Part shown: one piece after another, positions 24,636-36,843 of the stretch
Numbering within the stretch: position 1 is the first letter of the stretch
How the letters are laid out: every line of letters starts with the position of its first letter
Assembly (NCBI RefSeq): GCF_020497125.1
Contig: NC_059084.1
Coordinates: 7,901,501 to 7,965,500 of the forward strand
DNA length: 64,000 bases
Direction: 5' to 3'
Source of the DNA: Mauremys mutica
Lineage: Eukaryota > Chordata > Testudines > Geoemydidae
Translations under genes and position numbers: made by a program
The notes under the pieces: generated by a model
The model's database searches: none
What the model was told of the DNA's origin: nothing
The model's input: only the letters and a program-made list of their open reading frames with translations

Positions 24636-25384
24636 GCCTCTGGAAATGGGAGAAGGAAAAAACCTGAAGTACAGATTAACTCCTCCCAGGGAGGTGGCAT
24701 GGGAGTGTTGGCAGTTCCAAATATTAAATTGTATTATCAGCTATGCCAACGTGAAGCTGTAATTGGAGCCAGTGCTTTCAAACAGAGCAGCTAATGTATC
24801 CTGGCGTTTGCCTGAAGATAATATGACTGCGCACACACAAAATATAGGCCACCTTAGATTTCCGAGCACCCTTTTACACAGCTTGCCTGACAGCTCTGAG
24901 ACAAGAGGCCTTGTAAACCAAGCTCTTTCCCATCACTGATGACCCCGATATTAGAAAAACCCTTATTCGGATCCCAACAGAAGTCTCTGGAGCCTGGAGA
25001 TCTGGGCTGAAAGACGAGTTTGAATTATGAGCCAACTCTTTTTTAAAGGAAATAATGTTATGAGTTTCCAAGAAGTTAAAAATAAAAGTCCAGTGTCTGA
25101 TGCCGCCAGTAGTCCCGTACTTGTGGGCACTACGCCATGCACTCCATCCCGAGGGAAGTGCTAAGTAGAAATCATACACCACTGGAAACGAGCTGGAGTG
25201 GGGAGGGTCGGGGGACAGGGTCACTGTCTCAGGGAGCTATAAAACCTTAATCCTGCCAGTGATGAAAGAGAACTATGCCTTCTAGGGGAGTAATGGGAAC
25301 AGAACTTGGCTGGCCAGGCAGTGGGAGGCAGAGAATGGGACACAAGATAATGAGCGATCTCGAGTTTGGAGCCATACTTAGCCC

Positions 25385-25730
25385 TTTTCATCCACAGATT
25401 GTAAGGCCAGATGGGACAATGTGATCAGCTAGTCTGATGTCCTGTACAACACAGGCCAGAGACCTGCCTGGGATTAGTTTGAACTCTGTTTGAACTAGTG
25501 CGGATCTGTTAGAAAAACATCCAATCTTGATTTTACAATAGTGAGTAATGAAGAGTCCACCACAACCCTTGGTAAGTTGTTCCAATGGTTAATTACCCTT
25601 ACTGTTAAAACTGTCTACCCTATTTCCAGTCTGAATTTATAGCCATTGGATCTTGTTATACCTTTGTCAGCTATACCGAAGAGACCATTATCAAATATGT
25701 GTTCCCCAGATCGGTATGTAACAAAGAGAA
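25385..25730 (-). mobile_element. CR1-type LINE, 3' fragment
   Basis: On the minus strand it ends with the CR1-type 3' tail that on + reads 'ttgtaaggccagatggg' and 'tgatcagctagtctgatg'. The preceding body ('ccatccaatcttga'-like phrase near 25519, 'gttccaatggttaattacc' near 25579) is collinear with the copy at 58686-58960. No reading frame survives. Confidence 0.7.
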
Positions 25731-28700
25731 GGTTAAAGGGTGACTTGATCGGAGTTTGAGCAGAAAGGCAATTTCTATTCTCCGTTAGCCTTAAGCAGTA
25801 GGGGGCCTATGACACACACTTAATCCGTTCTGATTCCATGCAGTAAAGGGCAGGCAGTCTCACACCACACACACATCAGTTAATTTCCATTTATATTAGA
25901 ATAACTAAGTAATGCTACTAATCATGACCTCCTGGCTGCTTGAGATCATACTAGAATCTATGCCAACAGCCTTCCTTTTACCCTAATTCTGTCCTTTTTC
26001 GGTTGTACAATTCTCCTTCACGCTAGGCATTTTTTTAGTTGCCCAGTTTGGATTTTGCTGTGGAGGAGCTGGTAAGACCTGCACATGGGAAGCCCTGTGC
26101 TTTGCATTACATAAGGGCCCTCAGCATTTCTCACCTGTTGCATTCACTGATGTGGTTAATAGGGTAAAGAAAATGTTGCCAAATGCATTTTAACAGATGA
26201 CTGCAGTTTGCGCTCAGCTGTTAGGGAGCCTTCTCCTTTGTCTTCTTTTATGTTTTTTGTAATGACTAGGAAATATAGAATGTAAAACATTAACATGAAT
26301 TATTGAGGGATCCAAGATGAAAGTAAACCAAGCGGTTGCAAAGTGGAAACTCTGTAGGTTTTTCTTCCGTTGGTCAATCTGTGAGCTAATCCGATTAAGC
26401 CATAGCTGTATAAATGGGGCTTGAGTCTATTTGCTGTGTTGGATTGGTCATGTATTCAGGACCTTCCGAGTGGTGTAACTGTAGCCCAGGAGGTATTAGT
26501 CACGCTGGGAGGACCTCAGTGAAAATGAGAGGGCTTCATCTGGGCAGTTGCCAGGGCAACTCTTGCTAATATTTCACTACAAAGCTTTCACCCTCCCTTC
26601 ACGTCCCTGAGATCAGAAGGAGGAAAGAGGAGCTTATTGTCGTGAGGCGCTCGGGTCGAGTGTGTCCCCGCAGACATAATCAGGCCTACTCCAAACCCCT
26701 GGTGCTATGAACTCAGGATATCATCCACCTTGCTGGAGTGTATCAAGGAGGGGCAGGTTTAGTTGGCAAATGTTGTCTGTTTTTCCATTGGATGCAGATA
26801 ACCGGAAGGTGAAGCTAATGCTCTTCTGGTAGGAATTCAGCTGGCAGAGCTAGGCCGCCTGCTTTCGCACAGGACAACTCTTAGAACTGAGTTTGTAACC
26901 GGTTACTGGCATGGATGGCTCTGAGTGACTCGGGAGCAGGCCTAACTAAGAAGCCAGCTCCCTCCTCACACTCTAATGCTGTGGTTGGGATCATTGCAGA
27001 TACTGGTGTGAGAGTCCCTATTCGTTTGTGTTAGGTAGGTGGCAGCTGGCTGGGTGTTGTCCGTGGGAGTCCCTGTGATTTCCTCTCCTTCTTGTCAGTC
27101 TTCAGGGGACACGGCAAAGCCTGTCTGTTTGAGAGGGGGTTTGAAGAGGAGTGAAGAGTGGTAGGGCTGGGGATTTCTGAGGGGTTGGAGACTTCTGTGG
27201 GCATGTTTTGTTTGTCTTTGTTGGCCTATTTTCTATGGGTCGGGGTGGGAAGGGAATGGCTGCTGGGCTGCAGTGGCAGTATTGAAATGGACTGTGATTA
27301 TCTGTCAGTTGAGAGGTGCTTTCATGTTTTTTAAGGTATTTGAACAGAAATAAACAATACAATCCACGCACAACCCAGCGGCTATGGCAGCCAGCAGCGT
27401 GTCACCCCTGCCAGAGACCTAGTCCTTAGGAAGTCACTTCCTCCATCTCCTTTCCTTGCATCAGTTCGCATTTGCCTTTGTTTAGCAGCTGTAGCTCATT
27501 CACGACCCAGAGGTCAAACTCCCCTGTAAAATTGCCTGCCTAGCATTTCCTGGCCAAGTCCCATTTCTGTGGCTCCTGATCCAGATGAGTCTACCCCACC
27601 TGAATTCAAAATGCAATCTAAGACCCCCTGGCACAACTACTATAGGCCAACTCCAAACCAAACCCAATCACACAACCTTCTCTAGTCCTAGAGGATGTCC
27701 AAGCAGTGAGAGCTCGTGTCTGATCTGAGGAGACTTCCCCTTTCTCCTCCCGATCCGCATCAGTGTTGGGTTTTCAACTGTGTTCAACCTCAGCGGCTTC
27801 CAGACTACTTTCTGCACCACATCATGGTGGGGCTCTGTGTTTAAGACTAAGACCCTTACTTACACATGGCGAAAACCAGCGATGCCTATTGCATCCCACA
27901 GCTCTGCACCTGTGGTCATTGAGATCACTTGTGTCCAGCTGCATTGCTCCCAGTGGGGGACTCTTTAAGTCTAGGCAATTTGGGCACAGGGAACTGGGTA
28001 ACGTAATAATGGCACCATCAACCAAACATCGCCTTCTTTAAAAGTCCCCCTGAAACAAACATATCAGCCAAAAAATACACAACCCCCCAAACCCTAAGTT
28101 GAATGTTTATCCCCATGGTTGAAAAGAGCCATAAGCTCAATGAATAGGCCTTTGCTATTGATTTGTACAGGGAAAATACACAGTTGGGTGGCTGGGAGGA
28201 TATCCTAAGACAGATATGGGTAAAATGCTGGATGTGCTTGATATCTGCCTACCCTACTCCACCAGCTTTATCAGCTGGAATCCCTTATGGGTGCCCTGTG
28301 TTCCTAACTCATCCCATTTCCGCTGGCTGGAGACAATTTTCAGGCAGTGGGCCCCAGACATTCGTTGTAGCAGTTCAGTCCAGGACTCTGCTGTTCATCG
28401 TACATGTCCCATACACGGGGTGCGAGTTATTTCCCACATTCACAGCCTACTCTGAAAGGGATGAGGGGAGAAATCCTTCATTTTTAACATTTTTTAAACA
28501 TTGCATCTAACCTCTTTAGCAGCTGGCACTCTTCATAAGCCCCACAGTTCTCACTTCATCTGGGAAAACATGTGCAGCACAACAGAGAAGCTGCAGGAGA
28601 GCAGCAAACACTGACGCTTTATATTTAGAACACGGTTATGCTTCATTTGCTGCTTTGCCCAATGATTTTTTAAAAAATAAAGCAAACCAGACTCCATATC

Positions 28701-29642
28701 AATGGCTACAAGCAAATTCCAACTGAAATATTTGTCCCATTGAGTTTGACAGGGCTACTTGGCCAGGCTGCAGGATCTTTCAACCTCTCTCTCACTGAAA
28801 TCCTTATGATTCGTTAGGGATTGATAATTTTTATTAATTAAAAAATCTTTCTATTAAAACAAATGTTATATGGCTGCAAAACAATTTAAAAACTCAAACC
28901 CCCAAGAGAATCATCCCGTTTTCTTTTGGTGGTTGGATTAGTTACTGATGTGACTTTTAGGATTTTTTTGTTTGTTTGTTTTCATAATTGCAAACAAACA
29001 AGACTGTCAGAACTACTTTTTCAAACGCAGTCTTTTAAAATTGCCCCTGCAATTTGTTGTACTCAAACTTTGCATCCATGGTTGCATGCAGTCCACTTGA
29101 ATTTGCACGTTCATGCTGGATTTATGCATGCAATCTGAACCCTGTAAAGATTTGGGCATGGAAAAACTGCATATGCACAAAATCGCAGGTCCAAGTTTAG
29201 AAGCCAGGTACTTTTTAAAAAGGTGATTCTCCGTTTATTTTTATTTGGTATTCAATTGGCAGACCCCACTTCAGCCATTGATAGGTTTCCTACTGTAGAC
29301 AAGGCTAGTGTACGATGCATATGCGCAACTTGCAACAATTCACATGCAAACTGAAGAACATGATTAGTCTGGAGCATTTCAGATAGGGTGGTAATGACTT
29401 TGTAGGTAGGGTTAGTTTTACATTTGTAATCTTAGCCCGGTCAAGCAATAGACCTTAGTATGAGGAGTATAATTGACAGTAGAATCTAATCACTATTTTC
29501 TTACTTTAAAGAAACAGAAATTAAATCTTGACAGGAGTGCTGCAAAGAGTCAGTCATTTGCTGTGTGGAATATAAGCCAATGTCTGTATCAATCCCCATA
29601 TAATGAAGGGTAGTTGTGAGATGACTGAAATCCATAACTCAT
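25731..29642. other. intergenic DNA, no gene recognised
   Basis: About 3.9 kb in which I can name no exon, RNA gene or repeat family. The 115-codon open frame at 28163-28510 (+) has no motif. A short run of GTTT repeats lies near 28967. Confidence 0.4.
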
Positions 29643-29940
29643 TCCTGGTCTACACTTAAAATTTTTGCCAGCTTCACTTTGGTAGTTAGGAGTGTGAAAA
29701 AAAATCACATCCATAGCCAACATAGTTGTGCAGGCAAAAGCCCTAGTGATGATGCAGTTAGTGGCAAAAAAGTCCTTTTGATTGTATAGCTTATTTTCTT
29801 TAGGACCTGTTATAAACTGTCCTGCCAAAAGAATTCTCTTGCTAATATAAGATGTGTCTCCATTAAGAGAGTTTGCTGGTATAGTTACAGCAGTATAATG
29901 ACTACTCCAGCAAACCTTTTCTAGTGTGGACATGGCCTTA
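29643..29940. repeat. MITE-like repeat with 'ggtctacac' / 'gtgtggacatggcc' ends
   Basis: The left end 'ctggtctacacttaaaa' and the right end 'ctagtgtggacatggcc' are inverted and resemble the ends of the Harbinger-type MITEs at 21819 and 44771. Interior phrases include 'gctggtatagttacagc'. Non-coding. Confidence 0.55.
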
Positions 29941-30143
29941 AGTCCTGGCTAGACAAGGGAAATTGGCAATGGAAACTAGTTTCACTGGGGCAAAAGCCAC
30001 AATGCAGACATAGTGCACCAATGTGAAGTGGTGCCTCCATCCGCATAACTTACTCCAACAATTTACCAACCACAATAGTACAAGCCCCATTTTGCACCAG
30101 TGTAACTCCATCAATGAACTGACCTAGTGTAGGCAAGGCCTTA
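29941..30143. repeat. second MITE-like repeat abutting the first
   Basis: It starts 'agtcctggctagacaag' and ends 'cctagtgtaggcaaggcc', again an inverted pair of the 'gtctacac' type, directly next to the previous copy. The interior differs, so this looks like two different MITE families side by side and not a tandem duplication. Confidence 0.5.
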
Positions 30144-30559
30144 AATTGCAAGCTGATGAAAATGTAGTGACAGACAGAATGTGTCGAATATAACAATCAG
30201 TTTAGTCTCCTGATCTGTTGATGTAGAAGAGTTTGTTCTTTCAAGACTGGCTACTAGTTTCCTGTAGGACCTGCTATCTCTAGAGGTGATTGTGAACTTG
30301 ATGCTTATGAATGACAAAAAGAAAACACATTCTCGTAGGATGGAAATGGAATGGATAATTGTACCCAGAGCAGTCAGTCTTTGCATGAATCACTAGAAAC
30401 ATAAGGTTTGTAGTAAAAACACTAACCCAGCCTTACTGGATTCCATTGTAAAATATCTGAACATTAATGCAATAAATCTTTGCTCTTGGATTTTAGATTA
30501 TAGGATCTGGTCCAAAGTCCACAGAAGCCAATGGGAGTTTACATGAGCCAGAGGCCAAA

Positions 30560-30583
30560 GTGCGTGCGTGCGTGCGTGTGTGC
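30560..30583. repeat. GTGC microsatellite
   Basis: Four tandem tetramers of the type GTGC followed by GTGTGTGC. Short simple repeat with no functional implication visible. Confidence 0.9.
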
Positions 30584-30689
30584 TTATAGACACCCCCAGG
30601 GTAGAGCAAGTACTTCTGAAATCCTGAATAAGCAATTTATAATGGGAACGTGGGTGCCACAGTATTGAAAGGAGTTGATGATACATTCT

Positions 30690-30850
30690 GAGTCAGACTT
30701 GAGGCAGTCCTGAGCACTGTACTGCTGGATAGATCATCTTTCAGACAAGATGTAAAAGCACGTCCCGTCCACTTGTCATTAGCTATCCCATGGCACTTTA
30801 CATATAAGATGGTGCATTAACTCCAGTCTCTAGGCTCAGTTCCAGCTATG
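30690..30850. repeat. possible ancient SINE fragment
   Basis: 'atctttcagacaagatgt' and 'tatcccatggcacttta' resemble part of an old interspersed repeat common in amniotes. Highly diverged; ends unknown. Confidence 0.3.
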
Positions 30851-33800
30851 GTAATGACATTCTCTCTTCCTCCGTGCTCTTTGTAGTTTCAATTTGATAT
30901 GGTATTCTTCATTTTCTAGCAGTGTTAAATAACTGCCATGCTTCACCCTAGAGGTGGATGCACTTCACTGACAGTTGAAGTGATCTCTACATATTGTTTA
31001 TATATCATCTTGTTAAATTTGTGAGGCCATTTGTGATCCTTCAGCCAGAATAGAGTTATGTGGCATAAATATAAATTATGATCATTATTAACATGAAAAC
31101 AGCTGTTCCTGTTTGATTTGAGCAAAGAAAAACATGCAGCTAATGATGAGCAAGCTTTAAACATGTCTAGGAGACAGCACATGTGTACATTCTCAGTGGG
31201 TCTCAGAATAATATGAAGTTTAGGCTTTAAAGGAAAATATTTGGGTGCTTGCCAGGTAGACAGACAGCATGAATGAAACACCTGTTCTGGCTTTGTGGCG
31301 GTTTTGAAACCATTTGCTTATAGGGAAGGTACAGTCTGACCTTAAAGTTAACTGAATTCTCTGAAGTAGAGTAACATGTGCTGCTCCTGCTAGATTACAA
31401 AAACTTGCAAAACTTTTGGTAAAAACGTCTTCCAAAAGCCAAAACAGGAGTTGATGTCTTTTCAATAAAAAAAAAAAGTGCAGCCCACACATTTCAAACC
31501 CACCAGGGATTGCTGGACTAAATGGTCTTATTTTTATTGGAATATACATTCAAGAAATAAGTTTATAGATTAAATAAAACCAAGATGTCTTTCAAAATAA
31601 TCGTATAAAAAGAAAATCAAACAATTCATTCGTTAAGATTTCTCCTTATTCTGCTTTCTATACTGGCACTCTTGGACTTGTGAATTAGGGGGAGTGCATT
31701 TCCAGGAACTGATGTGAGGTTCAACTCTGAAACATGTAAGAATGGCACCTTCTTACCTAGCAGGTCTTCCTATGTGTATTAGTATCACAGCTCCTTATGC
31801 TTTAGTATCTAATCTAATCTAATCTATCTATCTATCCTTATTAACCCTGCAGACCCAATGCAGCTCTGAGACAGTGAGGCAGATTCTGTTTATATTCCTC
31901 AAGCCTTCAGCAAAACTGTTGTCAGTTCTGTTTATCTACATCCATACACTAAGTCCATCACCATGGTGCCAGAGTAGAGTGGTACTCTACCCAGAAGTAC
32001 TGCAAGCTAATGCAACAGTTTTTTTCCACTGGGCTCCCACTGTGTGAGGCCCATCCCACTCTCTCATATATAAATAAATAAAATATAGGCACCAATTCAG
32101 ATCAACAACATCAACACCATATAATATGAAAATGGACAGAGATGTTGTTCACGGCAGGTCGTCTTCCAGAACCCGGCAGCAGTACTGCTGCAATAGTTGA
32201 TAGACACAATTTCTGCTTCTGAGAGTTGGAAGCTTCCTCTTCCCGCCATGTTAAAGAGGGAAGGGGAGGGAAAGCGTTGACATTGTTTCTTGACTCTGTG
32301 TCCAGATAAACTAGCTAGTGGCCATGCCAACTGGGGGGAAAGTACCAAGAAGCCCAAATGTCCAAATACTAAACCAAGGCTTCACCAGAGTCTCTCAGAT
32401 TTCTGTAAAGCTAGAGAGCACATCATTATTTTGTTGCTGTCTAAATCTCATTTATTAACAGTTTATTAAGACGTCAATGGGAGTTAAATGCATTTAAAGG
32501 CAGCAGGCTTAAGGAGGAGTAGATGGTGGTATGATTGAAAACCCAATTGTTGTTATATAGATTCAGAAACTGGATTTGAGCAAGACTGCCACAGGAGGGA
32601 TTTCTCAGCACTTGACTACCTTGCTAGTAGTGGCATAGGTTCTAAACTGGACGGCCCATTCTGCTTCAAGACCTCCTATCTAAGATAGTGCCTGACCCCA
32701 TGCTTCAGCTAATAGTTTCATTAAGCCAAGAGGTGGTGTCATCACAATCAGAAACCTAGGAAGATTCAAAGAGGGATTAGACGTTTATATGAATAATGAC
32801 CACATCCAGCATTGTTATATCGAACGTTAAAAATGGAGTTTTGGAAGGGATATAAAACTGCTGCGTATTGTAATAAATATAATGTGCATGTGGTGAAGAG
32901 GAATTAATGCTTGTAACACGCTTGGAGATGCTCAAATGAAAGGCATTATATAAGTGTGAAGTATACTGTCTTCGTAGACTGGGCAGCTGGGAATAATGTT
33001 CTGTACAAGTGCCTAATCCTACACATTGCTGAACTAGAACTGAAGCACCATACAAGAGGCGGTCACCATTTGCTAGGATTGGGCCCTTAGTGCAGAATTT
33101 TCAAAATCAGTATTTGGGAGCCTTTATTCTTCACCACCAAGATAACGTGTGACCCAAAATTTGTTACTGCTCGTGAAAATGTTTGGTCTTGTGTATAGCA
33201 TTTTCTTTTTTCTTGATGAAGAATATGTAAAAAGCTAATCTCAAAATAAAATAAACACTGTTATAAATCCTCTGCCTATCGCTACTTCTTATACTTTCTG
33301 CAAATGGAAACTTTTCTTTAGCATAGTCCCTATTTGCACTGCTCATCTGTTTTTTGTCCTTAAATGTGAACTGCAAGTCCTTACGCAAAGCAGTTCCACA
33401 GTTAAATTGAAACTGTTCAAATTCAGGCATCACAGTTGTACCCTATCCCTCTGCTCATGGAAACCTTGCAGCTAATATTACATTACTAAATGTGTTAACT
33501 CTGATTTCACTCTTAATAAATAGTTCCTATTCTTAATTGCATTTTGGAGGGATGATTAATTATGTGACAGGAGGCTACCGCTAGAGGGATTAAAGTGATT
33601 GGATTTGCTATTGCTGTTTTGCCTCCTAATTCCCTTGCGGGAGAAAGAGGTTATTTGCTAATCCATGCCCTGCTTTCACTGTTAACTTTTTTACATTCAC
33701 AGATAATTAATTGCTTAAGTCCCATAACGAATGGGGCATTTAATATTGTTTGAGGAAGTTCGTTTTAATTTTCCTGTCCATTGCAGTTTTGGATTTTTCT

Positions 33801-35133
33801 ACATAGGATACGTTAGTTAACTATTACTAAAAAACCATTGCCATATTCAAACACTGTTATTAAACCTTACCATTGGGAAATGATCCTTTTAAATGTGCAT
33901 TTTAAGGAACAAACATTGCTTCTTAGTCAGCTGAGTTACAGTTAAATGGAGCTACTCCTGTAAGTAAGGTGAGCAGAATTTGGCCCTAAATGGGGGAAGC
34001 AGGAGGGAACAGTTTCTGAATGCAACTACTTCTTAGAGGATTTTTAAGTCTTAATAAAGCTCCCTAAAGAGGAGGGGGTTAAAAGACACTTGAAAGCATT
34101 GCAGGAAGTCCCTGCTAATTGAATGGGCTTGGCTGCTGTGCTCTAGTGCTTCCTTGCCATGTAGAACCAGGCAGACTAAAGCACCCTTAGCCACTGTACC
34201 TTCACAAGTCATGATGTCATGCTAATACAATCTCATGCTATGCAGTGCCAGCAGAGGAACAGCTGGCATTGTAACGCTTTCCGGCTTGTGGTGGCGTGCC
34301 AGTTTGGATCTGCACGGTGAGTTTTCTAGTGACCTACCAGCTCTTCCAAGTAGCACACTAGTTAATCCAAGTGGAATGTCAGTGCTTCTAATATCATACC
34401 GATTGTAGCAAGGTGTGTTGCAGTGTCCTTGGGGTCATGCTGGCTTCCTCCAAGCAGTATTTTCCGGTGGTTCCAATGGCATGCCATTGTTCCCATCCTG
34501 CTATGACTGGTGCTGCAATATAAATATTATTGTGTTGTGCATTATTGTATTATTTAAAAAAATTAGATCAAGTAAAAGGATCACAAAACAACCCCTTCAA
34601 ACAATGAAGATAGATAGCTACAGTACAAAAACTGAAGTGTGCAAATGTACTGTACAAAATGTGTGTGCCTTGATACACTTGATCTGCATGGACAACTATG
34701 GTAGCTAAATATTCAAATTAAGCACATAATTGTGTGGCCATTTAAAAAATTTAAGACTAAAGCACGAATTTAGATTAAAAAAAAAAAAGCTGTCCAGAGT
34801 AATAGCTCCAGATAGGCTATTCTACAAAAGAGGGGAAGGGGATAATGTGTAATAATTGGAAACTGCTAATGAAAGAGGAGAAACTTCGTAACAGCCTGTT
34901 AGTAGAGAGCAAAGGCTTAAGAAACAGAACCACTATGGCACAATTAAATTATTCTATTGCTTATGGCAAAGTCAGATCAAGTCCTAGAACAATGCAGCGG
35001 GCCCAGCATTCTAGATTTACCCTCATTTTATGTTTCATGCTGGTATTAAATTTACTTTTACAGGTACAACCCTGCAAATTAGTCTGTGTGTGAGTACATG
35101 ACATCTGTACTTAAAGATAAGTACATGCATAAG
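30851..35133. other. AT-rich intergenic DNA, no gene recognised
   Basis: Over 4 kb of AT-rich sequence with only simple repeats identified (the ATCT tract at 31806 and an A-run near 34778). No exon of a neighbouring gene could be recognised. Confidence 0.4.
31806..31836. repeat. ATCTA / ATCT microsatellite
   Basis: Three pentamer copies (tatcta / atcta type) run into three tetramer copies of atct. Simple repeat. Confidence 0.9.
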
Positions 35134-35177
35134 TGTTTGCAGGATCCAGGTCTTAGCGCACCTGGATCCTGCAAACA
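35134..35177. repeat. perfect 18-bp hairpin with 8-nt loop
   Basis: 'tgtttgcaggatccaggt' at 35134-35151 is the exact reverse complement of 35160-35177, separated by cttagcgc. The arm overlaps a phrase ('aagtgtttgcaggatc') that also occurs at 45117, so the hairpin probably arose from two head-to-head copies of a repeat-derived module. There is no evidence of a transcript. Confidence 0.85.
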
Positions 35178-35861
35178 TCATCAGTTAAATATGTTTAAAT
35201 TAGAGAGTCTACCATGTAGTTTAGCCATAACATTTATTTTATTAAAAATATAAAACCTCCTGTTAGTATTTTTTGCTTTCATTTACATACCCCACAACCC
35301 CGGTGCTGGAGAGGCAAATACAACAGCATTTTTCTAAACCAATGCAGGAGAACCAGGAAATGAAATGACTCGAATAAGGTAAGCATTCTGTTTTCAGTAT
35401 TTCACTGAGTGAAATGGCAAAAAAGAAACGAACCAACAGGATGACTGGTGACAAGAAAATTAGATTTTGCTTTTTTTCCCTCAGTGTTGTTAACCTAAGG
35501 CAATTACACTTTCTAATCTGATTTTTATTACTAACTTTTTATTTTAACTTTTAAACTTTTTTATTGAAGATTTAAAAATTGCGCTAATCCATTATGTTGT
35601 TTTACAAGTATCAGAAGAGAATGACAATACAAGAGGGTAGAGCTGAGCCCAGCAGGGCAGGAGTTCCAGGAAGCAGACACATGGGGTCAGTAAAGGTTAT
35701 ATCAATCATTAAAAAAAAAAAAAAAGTTCACCCCATTGGGCCCGTCCTCCTTCAAGTAGTTTAGCTGCTGACCTAATAGGGGCAGGTGATTTTGAACATG
35801 GCATTTACATGGATTTGTCAGAAAATAGCTGTAAAAGTAAACGTGATACTGTACTAACTTT

Positions 35862-36103
35862 CAGAGTGGTAGCAGTGTTCATCTGTATCAGCATAAACAA
35901 GGAGGAGTCCTTGTGGCACCTTAGAGACTAACAAATTTATTGGGGCATAAACTTTCACTTAATCAGATGCATGAAGTGAAAAATACAGGCGCAGGTATAT
36001 ATGTTTCACTCCATGCATCTGATGAAGTGGGCTGTAGCCCACGAAAGCTTATGCCCATATAAATGTGTTAGTCTCTAAGGTGCCACAAAGACTCCTCCTT
36101 GTT
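35862..36103. mobile_element. fold-back repeat flanked by a perfect 12-bp direct repeat
   Basis: The element carries 'cttgtggcaccttagagact' and, inverted at the other end, 'agtctctaaggtgccaca', with inner inverted phrases ('catgaagtgaaa', 'gatgcatg'). It is flanked by the identical 12-mer tgtactaacttt (35850-35861 and 36104-36115). This is an abundant repeat type in turtles by my recollection; its class is not evident. A 12-bp duplication fits neither hAT (8 bp) nor Harbinger (3 bp). Confidence 0.8.
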
Positions 36104-36127
36104 TGTACTAACTTTGATTATTGACAG

Positions 36128-36314
36128 GTTTCAGAGGGGCAGAGTGTTAGTCTCGATCAGCAAAAACAACAAGGAGTCTTTGTGGCACCGTACAGACTAA
36201 CACATTTCTTGGGCACAAGCTTTCGGGGTTTCTGATGAAGTGGGTTTTAGCACGAAAGCTTATGCCCAAATAAACGTGTTAGTCTCTAAGGTGCCACAAG
36301 GCTGCCTCTTTTGT
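36128..36314. mobile_element. second copy of the same fold-back repeat
   Basis: It shares 'gtttcagag', 'gtgttagtctc', 'tttgtggcacc' and 'ttagtctctaaggtgccac' with the copy at 35862 and lies only 24 bp away in the same orientation. The flanks 'ttattgacag' and 'tcattgagag' are similar, possibly a decayed duplication. It lies about 50 bp from the start of the CpG island of LAMA5. Confidence 0.75.
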
Positions 36315-36641
36315 TCATTGAGAGGGAGCCCGGCTCTGTAGCTCTCTTTCCTGGGGGGAAATTTTAACGTGGCCCTTTAGTGGCTCCGGGGGCTCTCTGG
36401 CAAGAGAGTGACTCCCCCGGGAGAGCGCGGGGCCCCGCTCTGGCGCAGGGAGGGGTTAACCCAGCCGCGCCAGGGCCGCCAAGACAATCCGCAGACTCGC
36501 CTGAATAACCCCGCGGCCACTCCCCCACTCGGCCCGGGGGGCGGCTGCCGCCGGAGGAGTTTGCAAAGCCGCGGCGGGGCAGGGGCAGGAGCCGGAGCCG
36601 GCCCCGGGGAGGGGCGGGCAGGCAGGGCAGGGCAGGGATTG

Positions 36642-36791
36642 ATGTCTCATCACTTGATTAGGCAGCCCTGCCTCTGCCCAGCGGCTGCAAACACCCAGCC
36701 TCGGCGGCGGCGGCTCCCCTGCGTGCAGCCCGCTCCCCCGCCAGCTCTCCCCGACGCGATGAGCCCCGGCGGGCAGCAGCCGCCGCGCTAG
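36642..36791 (+). CDS. possible upstream ORF in the LAMA5 leader
   Basis: An ATG at 36642 opens a frame of 49 codons (MSHHLIRQP...) ending at a TAG at 36789-36791, 52 bp before the LAMA5 start codon, and in a different frame from it. Whether it is translated depends on the transcription start lying upstream of 36642, which I cannot determine. The ATG context (gattgATGt) is weak. Confidence 0.3.
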   Translation: MSHHLIRQPCLCPAAANTQPRRRRLPCVQPAPPPALPDAMSPGGQQPPR

Positions 36792-36843
36792 GCTCGTCCC
36801 CGCCAACTTCCTCTCCCCGCGTCTCCTCGCAGCACCGGTGAAA

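Noticed and set aside
30560..30583. Regulatory CpG-like cluster
   Set aside because: It is a plain GTGC/GTGT microsatellite.
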